A stretch of DNA of 64,000 bases from Nostoc sp. FACHB-152 (GTDB lineage Bacteria > Cyanobacteriota > Cyanobacteriia > Cyanobacteriales > Nostocaceae), in NCBI RefSeq assembly GCF_014697475.1, contig NZ_JACJRV010000009.1:1-64000 (forward strand), written 5' to 3'. Made by a program: the position numbers and the translations under genes. Each line of letters begins with the position of its first letter. Position 1 is the first letter of the stretch. This document shows, piece by piece, positions 17,026-25,885 of the stretch. The notes under the pieces were generated by a model. It did no database searches. It was not told the DNA's origin and saw only the letters and a program-made list of their open reading frames with translations.

Positions 17026-17958
17026 TTGAAAGTGGTGCAAGAAACTACCATTGCAATTTTGGGCGCAGGTGCTTGGGGTACAGCTTTAGCAAATCTAGCT
17101 GCTACCAATGGCCACAGGGTACGAATATGGTCGCGTCATGGCAAAGAAACTCTAGAAGCTGTTCTCCAAGATGCTCAAATAGTGCTATCTGCCATTTCAA
17201 TGAAAGGGGTAAGAACTGTCGCCTTGCAAGTACAGTCTTGCTCCCTTTCGCCACAGACAATTTTTGTCACAGCAACAAAAGGCTTAGACCCACAAACAAC
17301 TGCAACGCCATCGCAAATTTGGCAAGCTGCATTTCCTGACAATGCAGTAGTTGTATTGTCAGGCCCGAATTTATCAGCAGAAATTCAACAATCATTACCT
17401 GCTGCAACTGTAGTAGCCAGCAACATCACAACTGCGGCAGAAAAAGTTCAATTGGTATTTTCTTCACCGCGTTTCCGAGTTTATACAAATCCTGATCCCT
17501 TAGGTGTGGAATTGGGGGGAACACTTAAGAATGTAATGGCGATCGCATCTGGTGTATGTGATGGCTTACAATTAGGAACCAACGCCAAAGCTGCTTTAGT
17601 CACCCGTGGACTTACAGAAATGGTTCGCATCGGCAATTTTTTAGATGCGAAAACGGAAACTTTTTATGGTTTGTCAGGTCTGGGAGATTTGTTAGCCACC
17701 TGCAATAGTCCTTTGAGTCGCAACTACCAAGTCGGCTATCAGATGGCTTGTGGCAAAACCCTGACAAATATTCTTGCTAATTTGCCAGGTACAGCCGAGG
17801 GAGTCAACACTTGCCAAGTTTTGATGCAATTAGCCAAGCAGCAAAATATTTATATGCCAATTACAGAGCAAGTTTATCGATTACTCCAGGGTGAAGTTAC
17901 GCCTCAACAAGCACTTGATGAACTGATGCTGCGGAACATTAAGCCAGAGTATCACTAA
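17026..17958 (+). CDS. gpsA: Glycerol-3-phosphate dehydrogenase [NAD(P)+]
   Basis: 310 residues. Cytosolic enzyme reducing dihydroxyacetone phosphate to sn-glycerol 3-phosphate, the backbone for membrane lipids. The Rossmann loop GAGAWGTALA is at about 14-23; the central GLxPQT, LSGPNLSAEI and the substrate-site block GGTLKNVMAIASG and LSGLGDLLATC are present. The first domain is short compared with E. coli, lacking part of the region after WSR, which I believe is usual in cyanobacteria. The start is uncertain: TTG at 17026 is used here, but GTG at 17032 or 17035 is equally good. Downstream of lipA on the same strand with a heptamer repeat between. Confidence 0.93.
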   Translation: MKVVQETTIAILGAGAWGTALANLAATNGHRVRIWSRHGKETLEAVLQDAQIVLSAISMKGVRTVALQVQSCSLSPQTIFVTATKGLDPQTTATPSQIWQAAFPDNAVVVLSGPNLSAEIQQSLPAATVVASNITTAAEKVQLVFSSPRFRVYTNPDPLGVELGGTLKNVMAIASGVCDGLQLGTNAKAALVTRGLTEMVRIGNFLDAKTETFYGLSGLGDLLATCNSPLSRNYQVGYQMACGKTLTNILANLPGTAEGVNTCQVLMQLAKQQNIYMPITEQVYRLLQGEVTPQQALDELMLRNIKPEYH

Positions 17959-18427
17959 TATTTAGTTATTTGTCATTAGTTATTATCCCTACTCCCCACT
18001 CCCCATATTTTGCTTTTCTTTTTACCTTCTGAGATTCCCAAAAAATCCTGAGACAAAAAATAGTAAATCGTCAGGAAATCACTTTCATAGCTCTGTAGAT
18101 AGGACTAACAGATGTTAAACATAACTTTACTGAAAGATGTTTATACCACTTAAAAAGTAAAATTTAATACTTATTAAGTTAAAACACTGACGAGGTAGCG
18201 CAAAATTTAAAGCCTATCTATAGATTTGAATAGCTATTGGTTCAATCAAAATCTTCAGCAGCCGAAGCTTTTCGGCATTAAATGTTGGAAACACTAGTGC
18301 AATTTTTGAAAAAAAATTGTATTGGAACCCTTTACCGTGTTATTTCATCTTGAATCACGGGAACAATAGCAACAGTTGATTCTGATTAGCTGACCGAAAT
18401 CTATTGTTACCTGGAGCCATTGAGACT
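17959..18427. other. Intergenic region upstream of sigC
   Basis: About 470 bases. Near gpsA it has a short C-rich ACTCCCCACTCCCC repeat fragment, the rest is AT-rich. It should contain the sigC promoter; no consensus promoter, small RNA or other element could be assigned. Confidence 0.4.
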
Positions 18428-19678
18428 ATGCCAGCAACATCTTTTTACCCGGATGCCGCCTACAATTCCCAAAAATCCCGCCAGGTTTTAGACCCAGATC
18501 TCACGGTTGACGACGGTGATTTGTCGGTCGAAGATCTCCAAGATTTGGAGATAGTTACTGTTGACCCTGCTAGCTTTGGTGCAAATACTAACCGTCGTAG
18601 TACTGATTTAGTACGTCTATATCTTCAGGAAATTGGCCGAGTCCGGTTGTTGGGGCGTGATGAAGAAGTTTCAGAAGCTCAAAAAGTTCAACGCTACCTG
18701 CGGATGCGGACAGTACTAGCCAATGCTGCCAAGCACGGAGATGCTGTAGTTGGGCCTTATCTGCGATTAATTGAAGTTCAAGAACGTTTAGCATCTGAAC
18801 TCGGACACCGTCCTTCTTTGGAAAGATGGGCTTCTACTGCTGGTGTGCAAGTGTCGGATCTCAAGCCGATTTTGTCAGAAGGCAAACGCCGTTGGGCCGA
18901 AATTGCCAAAATCACAGTAGAAGAACTGGAGCAAATTCAATCTCAAGGACTTCAATCTAAAGAACACATGATCAAGGCGAACCTGCGTCTTGTGGTTTCT
19001 GTTGCCAAGAAATACCAAAATCGTGGTTTGGAATTATTAGATTTAGTCCAAGAAGGAACTCTTGGTTTAGAAAGAGCTGTAGAAAAATTTGATCCTACTA
19101 AAGGCTATCGCTTTAGCACCTATGCTTACTGGTGGATTCGTCAAGGGATTACAAGAGCGATCGCTACTTCTAGCCGCACAATTCGCCTACCTGTCCACAT
19201 TACCGAAAAATTAAACAAAATTAAAAAAGCTCAACGCAAAATTGCTCAAGAAAAAGGTCGGACTCCTACCTTAGAAGATTTAGCAATTGAGTTAGAAATG
19301 ACACCATCTCAAGTTAGAGAAGTGTTATTAAGAGTTCCTCGTTCTGTTTCTTTAGAAACTAAAGTCGGCAAAGATAAAGATACTGAGTTAGGAGAATTGC
19401 TAGAAACAGATAGCGTTACTCCAGAAGAAATGTTAATGCGAGAATCTTTACAAAAAGACTTGCAAAATCTGTTAGCTGATTTAACTACCCGCGAACGAGA
19501 TGTAATTCTGATGCGGTTTGGTTTAGCAGATGGTCATCCTTACTCTTTAGCCGAAATTGGACGCGCACTTGATTTATCACGGGAACGAGTACGCCAAATT
19601 GAATCTAAAGCTTTGCAAAAGCTACGTCAACCCAAACGGCGCAACCTCATCCGCGATTATTTAGAGTCTCTGAGTTAA
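18428..19678 (+). CDS. sigC: Group 2 RNA polymerase sigma factor SigC
   Basis: 416 residues from the ATG (MPATSFYPDAAYN); a TTG 24 bases upstream is also in frame. Regions 1.2 (STDLVRLYLQEIGRVRLL), 2 (KEHMIKANLRLVVSVAKKYQNRG, FDPTKGYRFSTYAYWWIRQ), 3 and 4 (TTRERDVILMRFG, LDLSRERVRQIESKALQKLR) are complete. It directs RNA polymerase to a subset of promoters and is non-essential in relatives. Length and N-terminus recall SigC of Anabaena, and the next gene is furA, as in Anabaena, where the two are neighbours. A distinct paralogue of the group 2 family cannot be excluded without a tree, but the context makes sigC the best call. Confidence 0.88.
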   Translation: MPATSFYPDAAYNSQKSRQVLDPDLTVDDGDLSVEDLQDLEIVTVDPASFGANTNRRSTDLVRLYLQEIGRVRLLGRDEEVSEAQKVQRYLRMRTVLANAAKHGDAVVGPYLRLIEVQERLASELGHRPSLERWASTAGVQVSDLKPILSEGKRRWAEIAKITVEELEQIQSQGLQSKEHMIKANLRLVVSVAKKYQNRGLELLDLVQEGTLGLERAVEKFDPTKGYRFSTYAYWWIRQGITRAIATSSRTIRLPVHITEKLNKIKKAQRKIAQEKGRTPTLEDLAIELEMTPSQVREVLLRVPRSVSLETKVGKDKDTELGELLETDSVTPEEMLMRESLQKDLQNLLADLTTRERDVILMRFGLADGHPYSLAEIGRALDLSRERVRQIESKALQKLRQPKRRNLIRDYLESLS

Positions 19679-19680
19679 CA

Positions 19681-19730
19681 AAGTATGAAGTATGAAGTGT
19701 GAAGTGTAAAGTATGAAGTGTGAAGTGTGA
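19681..19730. repeat. Heptamer tandem repeat (GAAGTGT/GAAGTAT)
   Basis: About seven imperfect copies of a GAAGTNT unit with 7-bp period immediately after the sigC stop. It is the same class of short tandem repeat as at 16995. Confidence 0.8.
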
Positions 19731-20039
19731 AATTTTATCCTTCATCCTTTATTCTTTACATTTCCAACACTTTTTAATTTCGGACTATTCAGTTATAGCA
19801 AAATTAATTTGCTTGTCCATAGGTAGAATTTATAGCAATAGTAAAAAGATCGGCGATTTTGAGAGCGTGAATGTTAAGAACAGTAATGTTTTTACCGCCT
19901 GCCATCTTTAGCTTATGAAAAACTTTTGCAGCTAGTCTAATCTATGCTAATTTATTCGGCTGCCGGATAGAGCTATAGAAGGGGATCGCTACTAGATTAG
20001 TCGCTTGAAAAGTTCAATAATAATTTATGGGAACTTAAT

Positions 20040-20094
20040 AAACATTATCAATAAGCATTGTTTGTTGCAAATTGCTCAAGACATTTGTTATATT
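20040..20094 (+). promoter_or_regulatory. furA promoter with possible Fur box
   Basis: A possible -35 TTGCAA (20065-20070) and -10 TATATT (20089-20094), 18 bp apart, 33 bases before the furA ATG. Directly upstream is an AT-rich stretch AAACATTATCAATAAGCATT resembling a Fur iron box. Autoregulation of furA is known in Anabaena; the box here is only a pattern match. Confidence 0.4.
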
Positions 20095-20127
20095 CTCAAC
20101 TAATAGGCTTTGTTGAGAAAAATTAGT

Positions 20128-20583
20128 ATGACTGTCTACACAACTACTTCACTCAAAGCAGAATTAAATGAAAGAGGCTGGCGTTTAACTCCCCAGCGCG
20201 AAACGATTTTACATATTTTTCAAGAACTTCCGCAAGGTGAACACCTCAGTGCCGAGGATCTTTACCATCGATTAGAAGCCGATGGCGAAGGGATAAGTCT
20301 TTCAACCATCTATCGGACGTTGAAACTGATGGCACGGATGGGAATTTTGCGGGAACTAGAATTGGGGGAAGGCCATAAACATTACGAAATCAACCAACCT
20401 TACCCCCACCATCACCATCATTTAATTTGTGTTCGGTGCAACAGCACTATTGAGTTTAAAAACGATTCGATTTTAAAAATTGGTGCAAAAACTGCTCAAA
20501 AAGAAGGATTTCATCTGCTCGACTGTCAAATGACAATCCACGCAGTATGCCCCAAATGCCAACGCGCACTCATGCCGTTGTAA
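20128..20583 (+). CDS. furA: Ferric uptake regulator FurA
   Basis: 151 residues from ATG (MTVYTTTSLKAELNERG); an upstream in-frame TTG is less likely. N-terminal winged helix (LTPQRETILHIF, STIYRTLKLMARMG) and a C-terminal dimer/metal domain with the His run PHHHHHLICVRC and a second CPKC motif, so both zinc/redox CXXC pairs are present. It is the iron-responsive global repressor of iron uptake and, in heterocystous strains, links iron to nitrogen control. The identity as FurA rather than Zur or PerR rests on the sequence start and on the neighbours sigC and the peptidoglycan-binding gene. It converges with that gene, 123 bp apart, allowing an antisense overlap. Confidence 0.9.
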   Translation: MTVYTTTSLKAELNERGWRLTPQRETILHIFQELPQGEHLSAEDLYHRLEADGEGISLSTIYRTLKLMARMGILRELELGEGHKHYEINQPYPHHHHHLICVRCNSTIEFKNDSILKIGAKTAQKEGFHLLDCQMTIHAVCPKCQRALMPL

Positions 20584-20706
20584 CATTGGGGCTGGATAAT
20601 CAAAAGAAGTTACTCAAAACTATCAATAATTTGAGCAATTTTCTATTTGATGTTATCGGAGGCAAGTAACCGATTGGGAATTCACATTGGCAAATCTAAG
20701 CGGATG

Positions 20707-21897
20707 TTAAAAGCGTCCGCTTCTGATATCGCTTAGACTGACACCATAAAATTCTTGGGCTTGTTTGATGGCTTTTTTGGTGTCGTCTGCCATCACTCCG
20801 GTTAATTTACCTTTGTAGAAGCCCTTATCTTGGAGTCTTCTTTGAATTTCTAACACACTAAAATTATTTTTTGATGCAGGGTTTACCTTGTTGTATAACC
20901 GAGCGCGGGTAGTAGGGCCAGCGATCCCACTTGCAGCTAAGTAATTGTCTGCTTGGAAGCGACGCACAGCATCGGAAGTGTAAGAACCAAAGTATCCATT
21001 TGGCTCTCCTTGTAAATATCCAACTTTAATTAATTGTTCTTGCAGAACTCTAACAGCTTCACCGCGATCGCCCCTGCGAAGATTGTCTCTATCAGCTGAC
21101 CGTTTTGGCGCAGGATCTTCTCCATAACCTACGCCTGCTGGCGGCAGTTTGCTGGCGGTTGCAGGGCCAACAATCCCATCAACGCTTAATTTATAAGCTT
21201 CTTGGAAGCGTTTGACAGCTTCTTCGGTGATGGGGCCAAATACACCTGTGGCGTTTCCATAATAATAACCAGCAACCCGCAAACGTTCTTGCAGATTTCT
21301 GACTTGTTCTCCTTCATCACCTTTTATCAGGTATTGAGAATTGCTGCGTTTGGTAGCGGCTGTAGTATTTCTGGTAGATTGTGTTGTACTAGCAGCCGCA
21401 ACCCTAGTTTTTTGGGTTGGTGTACTAGCTGCCGCCGCCCTAGTCTTGGAAGCTGATGTCCGCGCCACTGCTGGTTTTTTGGCTTGGCTAGTTGCAGATG
21501 ATTTCCGCCAGTTGTCTAATTTTTGCAGGGTGCTGGTTCCTACTACGCCATCAACTGGTAAACCTGCTGCTTTTTGAAAGCGTCTGACAGCTTCTTCTGT
21601 AGGAAAATCATAAACTTGGGTGACAGGAGCTTGATAAAAGCCTGCTTGTTGCAGTTTTTGTTGCAAGCTTCTGACGGAAGGGCCTTGATCCCCTCTTTCT
21701 AGAGCCAAGACACTATTAACACTACTGAGAATAGACAAGGTAAGAGCCAGAGGTAACATATACTTCCAAGCCTTACCAGAAAGTTTACTCCAGTCTGGTG
21801 CTGATGCTTTGTCTAACAAAGCACTCAGTGACACCAAATCACTAGATTCATAGTCTTCATAGGCGAAAGCTAAGTGCAAATATGCAAGGTTGTCCAT
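20707..21897 (-). CDS. Peptidoglycan-binding protein (alr1690-like)
   Basis: 396 residues. An N-terminal cytoplasmic-looking part (1-45) precedes a hydrophobic segment (WKYMLPLALTLSILSSVNSVLA), which can be a signal anchor, then three clear PG_binding_1 domains (GDQGPSVRSLQQKLQQAG, GDEGEQVRNLQERLRVAG, GDRGEAVRVLQEQLIKVG) and a fourth weaker repeat at the C-terminus. Between domains 1 and 2 is an Ala/Thr/Ser/Lys-rich linker. It should act outside the membrane, holding on to peptidoglycan. Position and direction match Anabaena alr1690, whose transcript reads through into an antisense RNA of furA. No strong intrinsic terminator was seen on its 3' side. Confidence 0.88.
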   Translation of the reverse strand: MDNLAYLHLAFAYEDYESSDLVSLSALLDKASAPDWSKLSGKAWKYMLPLALTLSILSSVNSVLALERGDQGPSVRSLQQKLQQAGFYQAPVTQVYDFPTEEAVRRFQKAAGLPVDGVVGTSTLQKLDNWRKSSATSQAKKPAVARTSASKTRAAAASTPTQKTRVAAASTTQSTRNTTAATKRSNSQYLIKGDEGEQVRNLQERLRVAGYYYGNATGVFGPITEEAVKRFQEAYKLSVDGIVGPATASKLPPAGVGYGEDPAPKRSADRDNLRRGDRGEAVRVLQEQLIKVGYLQGEPNGYFGSYTSDAVRRFQADNYLAASGIAGPTTRARLYNKVNPASKNNFSVLEIQRRLQDKGFYKGKLTGVMADDTKKAIKQAQEFYGVSLSDIRSGRF

Positions 21898-21915
21898 AGT
21901 AGATTCCTACACCAT

Positions 21916-24900
21916 TTATTTGTTTGGAATATATTTTTCTTCGATGGCTGCTTCAGCTTGATGTACTAAATTTCTTAAATTATCTAGTGTCAGTAGATCT
22001 ACATTTTCCCATAAACCACGCTGATGTGCTTCAAGTAATCTTTCAGCAATATCACGCAATGCATGAGGATTATTGTACTGAATAAATGCTGAAACATCTG
22101 TATCAAATAAATAAGACTCTGCGATTCCTTGATACATATGGTCTTCTACGCATTTGGTTGTGGCATCATAGGCAAAAAGAAAATCAACGGTTGCTGACAT
22201 TTCAAATGCACCTTTATAACCGTGGCGCATAACTCCGGCAATCCACTTAGGATTAATCACGCGAGAACGATATACCCGCGCAATTTCTTCTTTAAGTTGG
22301 CGAATGCGGGGATTAGCTGGAATAGAATTATCCCCGAAGTAAATTTGCGGATTTTTGCCTTGCAGAGAACGGGCGGCAACTGTTAAACCACCTTGAAATT
22401 GATAATAATCATCAGAATCAAGCAAATCATGTTCGCGGTTGTCTTGGTTATGCAAGACAATTTGCATTTGCTGTAAACGCTGTTGAAATGCTTCTGGTGC
22501 AGCAAGTCCTGTGAGTCCTCCCTTTTCTTGGGTAGAACTAAAACTAGTGTAGGCGTAACAACTCCAGTTGATATAGGCACGGGCTAAATCTTGGTCATCA
22601 GTCCAATTTTGCGATTCAATTAAACCTTGGAGTCCCGCACCGTAAGCACCTGGTTGGGAGCCAAAAATGCGATAACGCGATCGCGCTACTGCTTCTTGTT
22701 GGGTTAAACCTTGTTCTATCCAATACTGGGTATCTTGTTGAACTTGCACCGCTAAGGGATTTTCTGCTGGAGATTCATCTAAAGCGGTGACTTCTGTCAC
22801 TGCTTGTTCAAATAAGCTAATCAGATTAGGGAAAGCATCGCGGAAAAATCCAGAAATTCTTAAGGTGACATCCACGCGCGGACGACCCAAAATCGACAAC
22901 GGTAAAATTTCAAAATCTACGACTCGTCGCGCTGCACCATCCCAGACAGGACGCACGCCTAACAATGCCAAGGCTTCGGCAATGTCATCACCACCAGTTC
23001 GCATGGTCGCCGTACCCCATAAAGATAGCCCTAGTGTTTTGGGATACTCACCATGCTCTTGAGTATAGGATTCAATTAAGTTTTCGGCTGCTTTTCTACC
23101 AACATCCCAGGCTGTTTCGGTAGGTAAGGCACGAATGTCTACTGAGTAAAAGTTTTTGCCTGTAGGTAGAACTTCTGGCCTGCCGCGTGTGGGTGCGCCG
23201 GAAGCACCACTGGGGACGTATCCGCCCTCAAGTCCGTGGAGTAAGTTGGTGATTTCTGTGGGGGTTTGTTGGAGGGCGGGGAGGAGTTTGGATTTGATCC
23301 AGTCTAGGGTACTGGACAGTGGGGAAGGGGGCAGGGTGGGGAGTTGTTCTACTAGTTCGGCCGCTTGTTGTTCTAGGAGTTCGACGACATCACCGATGGT
23401 GCGACAGGAATTAAGTTTCGCGCAAAGGCGCGGAGGCGCGGAGAGTGATTCTGGAGGGGTAAAGAAGGAGCTAAATTCGGCTGTGAGGGGGTCGATGTCT
23501 AGGTTCCAGGTTCGGGCTAGGGCGCGGGTGATGCCGATGGAATGACAGTTGGGGATGCGGGCGATCGCAACGATTAAGTCTCGCAGTTGTCTACCTTGGG
23601 GACATTGCCCAAATATATGTAAGCCGTCGCGGATTTGGGCTTCTTTGAGTTCGCATAGATAGCCATCTAATGAGTTTAATATTGATAGTTCAAAGTTGAA
23701 AATGGCTTGTTTGTTTTCTAGCCCTAAATCGAGGTGGAGGTTTTCTTTGATCACTAGTTCACGGATGCGATCGCGGATTGCTGGTAATCGGGAAGGGTCT
23801 AAACTTTCGGCTTCGTAAAATTCATCAATTAAATTTTCTAACTGTTGCAATGCACCATACAGTTCTGCACGGGTCATTGGTGGGGTGAGGTGGTCGATAA
23901 TCACAGCTTGGGCGCGGCGTTTAGCTTGGGAACCTTCCCCAGGATCGTTAACGATAAACGGGTACAGGTGCGGCATTGCCCCTAAAGCGACTTCGGGATA
24001 ACAATTGCTGGATAAAGCTAAACTCTTCCCAGGTAGCCATTCGAGGTTGCCATGTTTGCCGACGTGTACCACAGCATCAGCACCAAAACATTCTCTTACC
24101 CAGTAATAAAAAGCTAAATATGCATGGGTGGGTTCTAAATCTGGGGCGTGATAATTCAAGCTAGGGTCAAGATCATAACCCCGCGCTGGTTGGATGCCGA
24201 TGAAGATGTTTCCTAATTGAATGCCGGGAATTGGTATAGGAGTTTGAAAAGCTTCTCCCTCAATCCCAACTCCCCACCTTTCACAAATACCTTGCTTGAC
24301 TGATTCTGGTAAGGAAGCAAAATATTCTCGATATTCTTCGCTTGAAAGACTTTGGTGGATTGGACGCAACTCTCTGGCTTCGGGATCATTGGTTACACCA
24401 TCTGTGAGGCGTTGAATTAACTCATGACTATCTGCGGGTAAATTATCTAATTCATACCCAGCAAGTTGCATGGCTTTGAGAATTTCTACACAACTAGCTG
24501 GCGTATCTAAACCTACGCCATTGGCAAGGCGACCATCGCGGTTAGGGTAGTTAGCTAAAATTAGGGCTATGCGGCGTTCTTGGGGTGGTTTAGAACGTAG
24601 GCGTACCCAATTAGCTGCAAGTTGAGCGACGAAATCAATGCGATCGCTCACTGGTTCATAAACGACTACATCTGTTTCTAGGTCAGGGTTGCGCGTTTGC
24701 AAAGCTTTAAAAGATACAGCACGGCTAATAATCCGTCCGTCTACCTCTGGTAACGCCACATTCATGGCGATATCACGAGGAGATAACCCTTGAGATTGCG
24801 ATTCCCACTGTTCAGCCGAACCGCCACTCAGGATTACTTGTAACACTGGCACATCCAATTTTTGCCACAGGTCTGTTTGGGGCGTTTCTGTGTCCAAACG

Positions 24901-25749
24901 TGCCAAAGAAAAACTAGTAGTATTCAAAAGTACCGCTATTTGCTCGGCATCTTTAGGTTGGAAAAATTCGCTCAGTTCATCTTGAACGCTGGGGTCACGT
25001 AGCGAAGAAACAAAAACTGGGATTGGTTGTAAGTTTTTTTGAACTAAGGCTGTACATAAAGCATCAATCACCTTGGTATTTCCCGCTAAATAATGAGCGC
25101 GGTAAAATAAAATGCCGACTTTGGGGAGTGGAGATAGGGGGGGTGCAGGGGTGAAAATTTCCTTAATATCTCCCTTATCTCCCCACTCACCACTTCCCAT
25201 ACTCCATTCATATAAGCCAACACGGGGAACAATTTGCGGTGGTAAAGGGTTAAAGGATGTGTTTGAGCAAGTATCAGCGATAAACTTCAAAGCATTAACA
25301 AAATTATTAACGCCGCCTTCGCGGAAATATTGCCATACTTGGTTAACAATATCGACAGAAACTGTAGATTGCGAAATTAATTCCGGGTCAAGTCCATCAT
25401 CTCCTGGGATGACAATTAAGGTTGTACCGTTACGTTGTACAATTTCCTGCACCACTTCTAAACCATAAGCCCAGTATGCACGTCCGCCTAAAAGACGTAA
25501 AATAATTACCTCGGCAAGTTCCAAAACTTGCTCGCCATAGGCATCAATACTGATTTGTTGTTGTAACTGCAATAAGTTAGCGACTCTTAATGCAGGAAAA
25601 TTTGTCGGTAATTTGGTAACTGCTGCTGCCAAAGTTTGAATGTCAGTATCCGCGGCCGTAATAAATACAAACGGCGCTGGAGTTTGTTCTACAAAAATTA
25701 ATCCTTCTGACTGATTCCATCCGACTGATTTGGCATTTATCCGATGCAT
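21916..25749 (-). CDS. cobN: Cobaltochelatase subunit CobN
   Basis: 1277 residues, the large subunit size of CobN/ChlH chelatases. Core blocks include GRPRVDVTLRISGFFRDAFPNL, LGLSLWGTATMRTGGDDIAE, HVGKHGNLEWLPGKS and PKWIAGVMRHGYKGA. CobN inserts cobalt into hydrogenobyrinic acid diamide in aerobic B12 synthesis. I prefer CobN to ChlH because of the N-terminal extension and the HGN..E pattern; ChlH subunits are more strongly conserved and longer. Residues about 183-200 (SMGSGEWGDKGD) look like an in-frame insertion of an intergenic repeat (bases 25141-25200). Ends 19 bases before the peptidoglycan-binding gene start, so the two may be co-transcribed. Confidence 0.9.
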   Translation of the reverse strand: MHRINAKSVGWNQSEGLIFVEQTPAPFVFITAADTDIQTLAAAVTKLPTNFPALRVANLLQLQQQISIDAYGEQVLELAEVIILRLLGGRAYWAYGLEVVQEIVQRNGTTLIVIPGDDGLDPELISQSTVSVDIVNQVWQYFREGGVNNFVNALKFIADTCSNTSFNPLPPQIVPRVGLYEWSMGSGEWGDKGDIKEIFTPAPPLSPLPKVGILFYRAHYLAGNTKVIDALCTALVQKNLQPIPVFVSSLRDPSVQDELSEFFQPKDAEQIAVLLNTTSFSLARLDTETPQTDLWQKLDVPVLQVILSGGSAEQWESQSQGLSPRDIAMNVALPEVDGRIISRAVSFKALQTRNPDLETDVVVYEPVSDRIDFVAQLAANWVRLRSKPPQERRIALILANYPNRDGRLANGVGLDTPASCVEILKAMQLAGYELDNLPADSHELIQRLTDGVTNDPEARELRPIHQSLSSEEYREYFASLPESVKQGICERWGVGIEGEAFQTPIPIPGIQLGNIFIGIQPARGYDLDPSLNYHAPDLEPTHAYLAFYYWVRECFGADAVVHVGKHGNLEWLPGKSLALSSNCYPEVALGAMPHLYPFIVNDPGEGSQAKRRAQAVIIDHLTPPMTRAELYGALQQLENLIDEFYEAESLDPSRLPAIRDRIRELVIKENLHLDLGLENKQAIFNFELSILNSLDGYLCELKEAQIRDGLHIFGQCPQGRQLRDLIVAIARIPNCHSIGITRALARTWNLDIDPLTAEFSSFFTPPESLSAPPRLCAKLNSCRTIGDVVELLEQQAAELVEQLPTLPPSPLSSTLDWIKSKLLPALQQTPTEITNLLHGLEGGYVPSGASGAPTRGRPEVLPTGKNFYSVDIRALPTETAWDVGRKAAENLIESYTQEHGEYPKTLGLSLWGTATMRTGGDDIAEALALLGVRPVWDGAARRVVDFEILPLSILGRPRVDVTLRISGFFRDAFPNLISLFEQAVTEVTALDESPAENPLAVQVQQDTQYWIEQGLTQQEAVARSRYRIFGSQPGAYGAGLQGLIESQNWTDDQDLARAYINWSCYAYTSFSSTQEKGGLTGLAAPEAFQQRLQQMQIVLHNQDNREHDLLDSDDYYQFQGGLTVAARSLQGKNPQIYFGDNSIPANPRIRQLKEEIARVYRSRVINPKWIAGVMRHGYKGAFEMSATVDFLFAYDATTKCVEDHMYQGIAESYLFDTDVSAFIQYNNPHALRDIAERLLEAHQRGLWENVDLLTLDNLRNLVHQAEAAIEEKYIPNK

Positions 25750-25885
25750 AATCCCGCCTTACCGTCTTAAACTGTTGATTAGAACACAATTAAAAAACAT
25801 TTCAGCCTAGCAAAGCCAGTTGCTAAGACGGAGTTAATATCTCCAATACACTGGCTCTTCACCCCCTCTCACCCGACCATTGAAA

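Noticed and set aside
18428-19678. Principal sigma factor SigA
   Set aside because: The N-terminal region and the furA neighbourhood fit SigC, a group 2 factor.
21916-25749. Magnesium chelatase ChlH instead of CobN
   Set aside because: The N-terminal part and the block spacing fit CobN better; ChlH is more conserved and usually longer. A tree would settle it.
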